A stretch of 64,000 nt of DNA, taken from the NCBI GenBank assembly GCA_002633025.1, contig NMRB01002356.1:1-64000 (forward strand). Direction: 5' to 3'. Of the stretch, positions 47,434 to 58,200 are shown piece after piece (the first letter of the stretch is position 1; every line of letters begins with the position of its first letter). Source of the stretch: Notospermus geniculatus. Lineage: Eukaryota > Nemertea > Pilidiophora > Heteronemertea > Lineidae. A program made the translations under genes and the position numbers. The notes beneath the pieces were generated by a model. It had not been told where the DNA came from and ran no database searches. It was given only the letters and a program-made list of their open reading frames with translations.

Positions 47434-47599
47434 AAAGGGTGGGCGCACACGAGCGACAATTTTGACCGATTTGTCGGCCGACTTGGCTCCCGACCGCCAA
47501 AGCGACAAGATTTGGCGCTTCTGATTGGCTGATGTCTAGTCGCTCCACCAGTCTCGTCGGCAGTCGCCCAGATTTAGTCGCTCGTGTGCGCCGCCCTTT
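47434..47599. mobile_element. Fold-back MITE (GCGCACACGAGCGAC family), unit C only
   Basis: Close relative of 27552-27715, inserted relative to unit A (near 31095). Ends AAAGGGTGGGCGCACACGAG and CTCGTGTGCGCCGCCCTTT. Confidence 0.85.
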
Positions 47600-48004
47600 A
47601 GACTCTCTTTTCACCAACCTCGATCATTGAGTTTATTATAACAACTCAATAGCCCAGGAAAAATTGCGAATTAACTATTCTGGTAATTTTATACATGTAC
47701 CGGTACTTTATCATACGGTGATTTTCTGGAGTTTCCAGCCTGATTCCTCTGATTGAGTGATTCCTTTGATTCCTCTGATTCCTCTAAATCGACATGGCCG
47801 ATTTTTTGTGTCAAAAATTTGAGATTTCGAGTCACATTGCATAAACCAGTGTTGGACTTTCGGCCTACCTCAGGATGAAACATTTGTATAGTTCAATCAG
47901 AATCTGTATTACAAGTATTTCTTTCTCTTTACAGGTGGGTCTATGCATGGATTGTTCTTTTGATCCATACAGGCACCAGTTTTCTGCACACGTCAAATGA
48001 CACG

Positions 48005-50349
48005 ATGGACAACCACCTGAGTGATGAAGAACTCCTTTCACATTTTCTGTCCTCTTTGTCACAGTTAATTAACATAAGTGAGCAAAAGTATTATTGTGAA
48101 GACACAACTGTCATTGACTGTGAGACCATAGTTCGTGATCTAGCAGTAAATATAGGTGCATTGGAATTCATCTACAGCCATTTTTGAAGCGGATATTCGC
48201 AACCAGTTCTCCATAGTCTCTGACCATTATGCTGAAATTAACAACCTTGGACCGAACCGAAGTGAGGCTAGAGATGCTGTTTCTGGCATAGATTTAGATG
48301 GGCTTGGGATGGCAGAAGATCAAGGTGCAGGAGCAGGTATGGCCATATTGTTTCGGTACAGGCATAATCCACCACTGTGGTAAATTTGTAAAAATGTATG
48401 TGACCTGTACCAGCAGGAAAACCATGCATTTGTCGAAAAGTTTCATATCCTATGTTTTGATGGATTTGTGTAGAAGAGAAAGAGAACTTTATAATGACCC
48501 TTACTTTTTGATAAGCCCAGACCCAAAAATATGTCTGTTTGCTGTAACCCTACCCTGCCCTAACGGCTTGGATAGGTAGGTAGGCAGAGGCCTATATTTG
48601 TTTAATTTTTTATGTGGAAGTGAAAAAAAATTAGCAATTTCCACAAAATAAAAAAATATATACTAATACCGGGGTATTTAAAAACAATATCTTTCGGGGG
48701 TTTATGACATTGACATTCAGTTTTGAAGTGTAAAAAGTTTGAGGTTGGCATGTTTCATCATTGCTGGTCGGAAAATCGGGTCCTTTGGGGCATAAAAAAA
48801 CAACTTTTACCCCAATAAAAACATTTGGGTCAGTACCATTTACGTAGGGGCGGTCGTGTTACGACAAACAGACATATTTTTGGGTCTGGCCTTATGACTA
48901 CCGTCTTTTTGATCAGTTTATAGTGTGTGAAGCAACAAACTTCAGTCCCTCTAATACACTACTGGTACCAAAACAGGACATGGAATTCAAACCATTTTTA
49001 TCTTGTATTTAGGAGTATGCTTCATGATATTTTCAGAACGACCAAGAGAGGGTATGGCGACCTCCACATGTGCCAAAATTGTGTCGCTGGTTATAATAGT
49101 AAAGCAGTTGAAGGCCTTATGGGAAGAAAAACTCTTCAATACAATTAGTCAGAGATCTCCAAATCAATTGACTGCGCCAGCCACCGTATGTGGAGCTGGG
49201 CACACAGAGAGGCAAACTGAAGGCCCAGGTCGACCCCGAATGTATATTGATATGGAGCAGGTTTCATTCCTCTTCCACCTCGGATTCAAGATTACCACAA
49301 TAGCAAAGATGTTCTTGCTTCACAGGACAACTTTATGGAGGAGAATTCAGCAAAGTGGAGTTTGTCTTGAGCGGTATACGAATATAACAGATGAGGAGCT
49401 GACAAATGTAATTGAGGCAATTTATCATGATCATCCACATTGTGGACTTACTATGATGGTGGGACATCTGCGTTCACGAGGTGTTGTGGTACAAAGTAAC
49501 CGTGTTGGAATTGCTTTGAGAGATATAGACCCTGTCAACTCAGCACTGCGATGGGGCTTAATGGCACACTGGGTATACACAAGGGTATACACTGTACCAG
49601 GTCCCAACAGCCTGTGGCATATTGATGGCCACCACGCCCTCATTCGATGGCGATTTGTAACCCATGGTGGTATTGATGGGTACAGTAGATTAATAGTGTA
49701 TTTGCAGTGCTCCACAAATAATAGAGCCGATACTGTGGCACACCTGTTTCTCGAAGCCACAGAGAGGTATGGCTTACCTTCAAGGGTAAGAGCCGACAGG
49801 GGCAGTGAAAACCTTCTTGTTGGAGACATTATGGAAGAACGAAGAGGCAGAAATAGAGGTAGTTTCATTGTGGGGCGGTCAGTACACAACTCTCGTATTG
49901 AACGACTATGGCGTGATGTGTATTATAGTGTGATACAAACATATTACTCATTGTTTTACTACATGGAAGGATGTGGTCAGTTGAACGTTGAATCTGAAGT
50001 GGATGTGTTCTGTTTGCATTTTGTGTATTTACCCAGGATAAATCATAGTCTGAAAGAATTCACCTGTGCATATAATGATCACAGCCTTCGCTCAGTTCGA
50101 TGTTGGACACCGATTCAGCTGTGGACAAACGGTACTATAGAAAATATTGGTCGTAATGAACCAGATATCGGTGCTGATTACATGACTTATGGAATAGATC
50201 TTGAAGCGCCACTTCCAGAGGCACCATATGATGAAAGGGAAATTGAAATCCCTGAAACAGTGTTCCCAGGACAGGTTGATAGAGAAGAATTATTGATAAT
50301 GTTCAATCCGTTAGCGGAAAGCGAGGAGTATGGGCTCGATATACAGTGA
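48005..50349 (+). CDS. Integrase-core (DDE) protein, unit C copy, frameshifted in exon 1
   Basis: Second copy of the gene at 31511. Exon 1 is 48005-48336, exon 2 49037-50349. Exon 2 is open from the acceptor through the end, so the two-base error of unit A is absent; three extra codons lie before RVYTVPGP. Exon 1 has one extra T in the run at 48181-48185 (CATTTTTGAAG against CATTTTGAAG), which stops translation just after IYSHF. Catalytic residues are intact (HIDGHH, RADRGSEN, RIERLWRDV). The last residues differ from unit A because a 685-bp MITE (50344-51028) has replaced the reading frame after GLDI with a Gln and a stop. Fold and reaction, if any, as for the first copy: DNA strand transfer by a two-metal DDE site. 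Confidence 0.85.
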
Positions 50350-51028
50350 GTGCCTGATTTACTGGTGGTCTGGCATGATTTACTGACACCAAGTTTTCCT
50401 CATTATAATATGCATTTTAGGACCACAACGGGGTTGGCCAAGCCATTTGAAAGAAGGAAACTACCACGGTCTGGTGGTATTATTGAATGATTCAGCGACT
50501 TTCATGAATAGGGCTGTGGACCTTGAAATCATTCTTAACGGCCTTGGCATCCAACAATAGTAACCTCTTTTCAATGACTATAGTCGAAGTCAACTTCAAC
50601 AAGGTAAAATGCCAGACCTGTGCAACAGACACCATAAAGTGAACAAAAAATGATTAAACGACAGACCACAGTATTTACCAGTTGACTGAGCACTACCTTG
50701 GATTTGCTAGACTCATGGAAAGTAAACCAATTTACCCTGGCATAGGTAACTGCGACATGGATTATTTACAATCTGACCTGTGTTAGGTTTAATGTCATAG
50801 CAGGAACACCGCGAAAAATTATTGAAACAGACATCCCTTATCTCCTGAGCCTGATCATTGAACCACGGTGCACAACAATGCTAAAAGGTGTGCTCATTTT
50901 CTGATTGCCCCATGTTTCATTTGTTATTGTAAACTGGGGTTCATTCCTTGGCCAACTCTCCTTTTGTGGGCCCCACTGATCTGGACTAAGAAAATTCTAA
51001 CAACCACCAGTAAATCAGGCACTCACTG
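50344..51028. mobile_element. TA-inserting MITE in the integrase 3' end (unit C), 685 bp
   Basis: Ends CAGTGAGTGCCTGATTTACT and AGTAAATCAGGCACTCACTG are perfect inverted repeats of about 26 bases, flanked by TATA. Unit A keeps the empty site (GATATATATATGTCAG, 33827-33842). A 584-bp relative is at 59243-59826. No transposase frame. Tc1/mariner-superfamily is inferred from the TA target. Confidence 0.9.
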
Positions 51029-54000
51029 TATATATGTCAGTACAGAATTACATTAGTGGCATTTTGAGAGGTTAAATGCCTGCAAAACTCTGTTAAAACT
51101 GTCTCCCGATGACACTTAAGGGCAAGCTGACGTTGTGAATTTTTGGAGCATTGTAAATAAAACATGTCAAAATACCATAAAAGTACAAGTTATATGACGA
51201 AAATGAAGGCGACTGTGGGTCCATCACCGAATGAGACACATCTTAGAATGCACTAATTAGCTGATAAGCTGAAACAAAGACTAGTAGTCATGGTAGTAGG
51301 AACACTTTCCCAAGAAATGTAACATCTTGAAGATCAAACAACATGCTGATCGTAAAGTTTGATGTTTTTTCTGGTTCCTTCGGAAGTGGCACTTCAGGAT
51401 CTATTCCATGTTTTTTCTACCCAGTCCACCCCTTTTGTTAGGAATACTTTCAACAGATATAGAGTACTCCACAAGTGAATTCCATGAATGCCTCCAGATT
51501 TTCCAAAACAAGGGGGCCATGACACATTTGGGTTTACTTCATGGAATTACATGTACAGAAAATCTGCGAATCAACCATAAAGGTTAAAAGCCTCACTCAC
51601 AGTATTAAATTTTATGACATTTTCAAAATGTTACGACTGTGCAGGCAGCAGTCTCACAGCCTCCTGATGGTCCCCCAAATGTTTGCCTGATACGCACTTC
51701 AAAGAATCAGGTCCTAATTTTCAGCACACAATGAAAAAACTGCAGGCAGAGCTCTTATGTCTTCAGCTAGAGTATAGAACATTTTACACTACACTGATGT
51801 AAGGACATGAGCAATTTCTTAATTCAATACAGTGTGGCTTTAGATGCGAACGATGAACTTACTGAGGGATACACTTCATGTGTTGCCACCGGATGTCTCT
51901 CACTGCCTGTATTTTTTTGGCTTTACGTAATGGGCAGGAGCTTCAACTTTTTTGTGGCGAAGAGGTACACTCATGGCCAAAAGTAAATGGACAGCAGTTT
52001 ATCTTGAATATCTCCAAACCAATGGGGTGGAGAAAATTGAATCCGACATATGTAGTAGTAAATTTTCCTGGCTATCTAATGGTATCATCGTCGAAAAAAT
52101 CCGCTGAAAACCGCATTTGACAGAAGGACTTTTGTAAAGGTATGTTTTTTGCTAGTTTTTTATTTGCATGATTTCATTCAAAATTTTTATATCACTGTGT
52201 TCTACTCATCGATGCCTTTCATAATATACCCTGAAATTTCAAATATTCCGTGTAGAAATGTGATTTTGGGGCACTTTTATCAAAATTATGTTGCCCATGC
52301 TTGCAACACCTTTGACAGAGCCCCTTGAACCCAATGGTCGTGCCGGTAGATAAAAATCAATGGCCATTGAATAGTTTGTGGGATTGGCGGGGTGCCAACA
52401 GGCTGTGAATTGGTCAACTACCAGGAATCCACTGAATTGACGCAGCCTGTTATGGAAATTGACCCTGCATGACAAACGCGACCTTCAGCCACAACTGGGT
52501 TTTTTTATTCACTGTGAACGAGAAATGACAATACGTAGTTTTCATTTACCACCACAACTCACAATCGTGCAGAGGCCTGTGTCAAAGGTGTTGCACGCGT
52601 GGCCAAAAATATTTGGATAAAAGTGCCCAAAAATCACATTTCTACACGGGATATTTGAAATTTCAGGATATTTTATGAAAGGCCTCGATGAGTAGAACAC
52701 AGTGATATAAAAATTTTGAATGAAATCACGCAAATAAAAAAGTAGCAAAAAACACACCTTTACAAAATTCCTTCTGTCCAATGCGGTTTTCAGCGGATTT
52801 TTTCGACGCTGATACTATAGATAGCCAGAAAAATTTACCACTACATATGTCGGATTCAATTTTCTTCACCCCATTGGTTTGGAGATATTCAAGATAAACT
52901 GCTGTCCATTTACTTTTGGCCATGAGTGTACATGAACCTGTCAACTTGATGCTTTGAATTCCATTTCGGAGGATAACAGCTATTTTCAGCACAATCAGCG
53001 TTCCAACGTTAGCCTATTCAAATCATCTACACAGATGACCCTGCGCTCACAATCACATCGTTCGTGGGGTTCTCGTCCTTTTGTATCATAAGATCAACTA
53101 GTCGGAATTCAACAACATTAGCAGTAAACGTGCAGAAGGGTCGGTCCGATCTTATGGAAGAGTCAGAATGCAGATCTGTTGAGGTTTAAAGGGATACTCT
53201 GTAAATTGAACCTTATTATGGTTGATTTCTTTAAGATAAAATGTCCTGGGCATGTATGGTGTATATTAAGCATGATAAGTGCAGGTCAAGACACCCTCGC
53301 CACTCCAGGTTCAATGGGTTTGTGGCATTGCTGTTATTCCCTGAATATGTTATTTACATGCTTCTCGTCGGATAAAATTGTAATTCTCTCACTCGTCGCA
53401 TGGGGACTTTGTGTTCATGCAGTAAACTTCAAAGTCACTTCATGAAACAGGCCCCTGCCATCCAACCCGGTATTTTCCATCCATTTACCAGTAGTACCTA
53501 ACATGTATATGTACAAAATACGACCACCTACATTCACAAGAGGGTCGAGTTATTTCATTCCAGGCCCAGCTAATGTATGTCACCAGTACCTAATGATCTG
53601 ATTCCGTTGTGTGCTTCGAAATGAATGCTTTGAAGGGGCATATATTTTTTGTCGCAGGTCACATCATGGTATTTGATGGAATAAAAAAATAAGAGTAATA
53701 CAGTCTTCGTTGTACATGTATGTGCCACTTTTTATTTACTTTCCATCATCGCTGCATATAAAAGTACAAAAAAACCCAATAGAGCCCATGCCGCTCTAAA
53801 CCACCCGGCAGTGAGCCATCACCTCTAATGTAGAAATCATAATCATCAATTATGCCATCACCGCCACAATCCGCCATGTCTCCATAAACAGCCTTGACTC
53901 ATACACTCTTCCCTATTCAGGGTGGTGAAAGGTACAGATGGAAAATGCAAAAAATAGGCCTTTCTACTGGGTTAAGAGGACACTTTTCAAATATACATGT

Positions 54001-55217
54001 AGATATTTAAAAACTGCAGTACAAGAGGTGGCTGTTCAACCATTTTCATACAAGGCATTAAGTTATTGCACGGAAAAGATAATTTACAGATGGACAGGCA
54101 GGGTAAAAACATAATACCCTGAGCAACTTTGTTTGGTGGGGACATAAAAACCAGCATGTCATTTGTGCTGGGCCACGACAAAATAGCCAGTTGGAACTTG
54201 CTTGTAAGTATCGACTATGACCTATCCAGTATTGGATGGAGGGAACTCGTTGTACCAACCATACAACCCCTTCCCCACCAGTTATGCCAGGTTTGAATTG
54301 ATAGACACAGCACTAGATCACAAGTCCCGTTTTGTAGAAGTAACTGTTTAATACTGCCCTTTAAACATGATTAACCCTTTATATATGTTTAAATTGGTTT
54401 AGGCCCTAAACATGATTATCAATGCGTACTGACATGCATTTCAGACTAGTACCTTATCCTGAATGCATTTCTTACCATCGGTGGCTTGTTTTACTTTCTC
54501 ATGATATCCATTGTACTCGCGTCTATAGTTCAGTGGGCTGACTGCAGGTGGGACATGAAATCAACTGGCTGCACTACAAGCACATACACACCTGTCAACA
54601 GAATTAACTTTCAACAAATGTGTTGACTTCACAGTATCTGCAATGTGAAAGGTTACAATATGCAAATACGGAGTGAGAACAGTGAATATTGGTGTCCTCT
54701 AAAATTACAATGCAGCGACATCATGAAACTCCACTGGTCTTGCTCTTAGAACTCAAAATTCACCAAAATCATATCACAGGTTGAATAGAATTAGTATGCT
54801 ATCCACCCATGATAGGCATGCTTTGGTTCTTTTAAAAATAATTTGTAGTTATTATCTCTTGGCTCAAACATCTAACTTTGGCCAAGTGAGTAAAACTTTC
54901 TTCTTCAACATTTGCTTCAAAGATAAATTCAGCAATACTAGAAATGTGAAATTTATGGTCCCCACTTGTGGAGTGGGGACCATAATAACAGCGAAAATGT
55001 TTTCAACTTTGACATGGCAATGTAATACCGGTGATGAAAATCTAGAAAGCAGAACACATTCTTCAGTTGACACTGCAACGGCATGAACAATTCAGTGGAA
55101 AGGGTTGATATGTCAATTACTCCAGTGTTGCACGACACGATTATGGATGTTTGTTAACTGTGGAGAAACAAGTCAAACTATTGTCCACAACCCCAAAAGG
55201 ATGAAAGTTGCAACCGT
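51029..55217. other. Noncoding middle of unit C
   Basis: Aligns with 33843-37361 of unit A. It includes the TIR element at about 51588-51842, shared by all three units, and the private Tc1-type element at 51968-52928. GGTCCCCACTTGTGGAGTGGGGACC at 54957-54981 is a near-perfect hairpin kept in all units (also 37101-37125 and 39587-39611). No exon recognised. Confidence 0.6.
51968..52928. mobile_element. Tc1/mariner-type nonautonomous element, 961 bp, complete
   Basis: Ends CACTCATGGCCAAAAGTAAA and TTTACTTTTGGCCATGAGTG, inverted arms of about 345 bases, TA at 51966-51967 and 52929-52930. Empty sites are kept in unit A (GAAGAGGTACATGAACC, 34740-34756) and in the inverted unit (near 42060). No transposase frame in the short centre. 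Confidence 0.93.
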
Positions 55218-58200
55218 TCATGGCCGACCAAAACTTTTTGCATTGAGGATGCCAAACACCATTTTTTCCTTGAATTGGTCGTATTTCTTGTGGACAACTG
55301 GGATGTTGAGCGTGTTGCTACATGTACTGGAAGTAGGAAGAGTTGCATCCGGATCTCCATGGTTGGTATGGAGGAAAGAAACTGACGGCATAGGACTAAA
55401 TCCCGTGGGAGGAACAGCATCTGCTCCAGTAGCAAATACCAAGATTTGCTCCAAAGAAAGTGGGATATCGCCTTCTGAAAGTAGAATGATGAAACTGAGT
55501 TAGTATCCAATGTCATCCAATCCTGTCCTTCTCCACTTTTATGTCTTAAACATGCCATTCATTCCTGGCTCTGTACCTTAAAATAATTTCAACTAACGTA
55601 TTCCAGGGCTGGTTTGCATGTTAGCGCTCATGTTAACTCATGTTAGCGCTAACATCATGTTAAATGACGTAAAATGACAATGGATTTTGACGACATCTAA
55701 CATTAAAGTTAGCGCTAACATGAGTTTTGTGCAACCGGGCCCAGATAGTTAACCTTGAGCATCTTGAAGGAGGTCCCTCCAGTAGACCACCGCATCTTCC
55801 TCTACTTTTCTACGATTGCTCCCAACATTGCTCAGTGTACACTCCTCTCGCAGTGTTTTGTTTCGTTCCGTACCTACGCTTCACAAACCACTGCTTCGAA
55901 TGGCCGGTATTCTGCCGATTTACCGCCAGAACTTTGAGTTAGTATCCAATGTCATCCAATCCTGTCCTTCTCCACTTTTATGTCTTAAACATGCCATTCA
56001 TTCCTGGCTCTGTACCTTAAAATAATTTCAACTAACGTATTCCAGGGCTGGGTTGCACAAAACTCATGTTAGCGCTAACATCATGTTAAATGATGTAAAA
56101 TGACAATGGATTTTGACGACATCTAACATAAAAGTTAGCGCTAACATGAGTTTTGTGCAACCGGGCCCAGATAGTTAACCTTGAGCATCTTGAAGGAGGT
56201 CCCTCCAGTAGACCACCGCATCTTCCTCTACTTTTCTACGATTGCTCCCAACATCGCACAGTGTGATAGAGAACAAATCGCTCATACTGGCGGCAGTAAG
56301 TTCCTCAGACTCCTTGCAGAATAGATCCTTATAAATGGATGGGAACTGCTGCATGGAATATAACAATCCCAGTGTCTTCAGTCCATCTTTGAATCTGGAA
56401 TATGAGAAATGATTCTAATTAAAACAATGAACATAAAAAAAATAATGCTGCATAATTTAATGTACACTGTCAGTAATTTATGGAAGGTGTGTGTGTGTGG
56501 GGGGGGGGNAAAAGTCTGCAACCATCACAATATTATTACTTCAATGTGCTTGCAAGCTTTACCAACAATAGTATGCCAGAAATAATGTTGTGGTCAATAC
56601 CATTTGCGTCCTAGAAAAGGGTGGGTTGAGTTACCGAACTATCAAAACATACCTTGTAAAAGGCTTTTCCATCCTTTCAACTGCGTAATATTTTATTGCT
56701 GCATCTGCTATCTTCTTGCCATCGGCTGTACTTGTTACAATTGGCTTTGATCCAAGAGTCTCCACGATGATGGTTGCCTTTTCTATGTTGTCGATGAGAG
56801 CTTCCACGCTGGGTGAATCCCTTATCTATAAAGGGGAACAGGTTGCGTTATTTTGCAAATACATGTATTTCCCACGTGGATGTTTCTTGCTACTGAATAG
56901 AAACACATTTAAAGAGCAAATAATATGAAATAGAAATCGGGTTTCTAAGGTGAAAGTGAAGAGCAAATGATTGTTAAAACACCATGAAATAACCATGTCA
57001 ATTTCATGTTCACTGTCCATAGGTAAAGAAAGGTTGGTCGTTAATTCTTATCCTATTCAACCACTGAGAAGTTGGCACAAGTCGGAATATACACGAGTCA
57101 ATAATAGCTTTCCTTTGCAGTCAACCATGGAAGGATTTTGAATCTGCTAGTAAAATTAATCGAGAGTGCTTGCTCTTCAAGTATGTACGTATATTTTGGG
57201 TAAATGCCAAAACTGTAACAGATAAAAAAATTGACCGTTTTTTAAGTGTAGCATTTTTATTGTGCCACACTGTATAATAAATACTACTTGTCAAGTGGAG
57301 TCGGCATCAGGCCCCGTATTCATAAACCTACTTAAGTCTAAGTGTGATCATTATATTTTGTGTAGAACAAAGGATAAGTGCCACACTTAGACTTAAGTAG
57401 TTTCATGAATATGGGTCCAGGGACCTTATTCACAAAGCTCCCGTAACTTTACAGGTACGCAAATCCTTCGTCAGGCTGAGAGTGAACAATAGGTTGTCCG
57501 CAAAAGGACAATAGTTTGCGCACTCCCGTAAGTTACGGGAGCTTCGTGAATAAGGTCCCTGGCAATTTCTCATTCCATACCTGCTGAATTGAACAACGAA
57601 TGCTATCTTCAGGAATTGCGTCAACTGATGCCGCTGCTGAATTTGGTAAAGCTGCACCACTGGTGATGTCTTCAAAAAATCCAGAACTCATAAATCCTGG
57701 GGATGGCCCACCATGTACAAGAGAAATTGCCATCATCTGGCCGACAAGGAAGTATAAATCTTCACGTGACGCTACAGGAAGACAATACAGAAATGTTACA
57801 ACACCAACCCTTAACATTTCTTTTTAGGCATGTTAGGTTTAATCATGAATACACATGCAATGAACTGTGAAGTTCTTCTCTAATTCATAAGAGTAGAAAG
57901 AGATGGGCAAGCATACAGGTTACTTATCATCAAAGGACAAATCACTACGTTGTTGTAGACTTGCTTTTCTCTCAAACTTACCCTCATAATTGTATTTCAG
58001 ATATTTGCAATTGTACTCTCCACAAAAAATTGGACAGCTGGTCCTGAAGTATGCATTGAGGAGACGAAAGAACTCTCTAGTTGGACCACCTTCATCCACT
58101 CCTCCTTCTGATTTTCCGAAGTCATCACTAAACTTCACTGACAACTTATTGAACGGGCTGAAGGACTTCCGACTCATCCCCCTCTTAGCCCCTTCCCACA

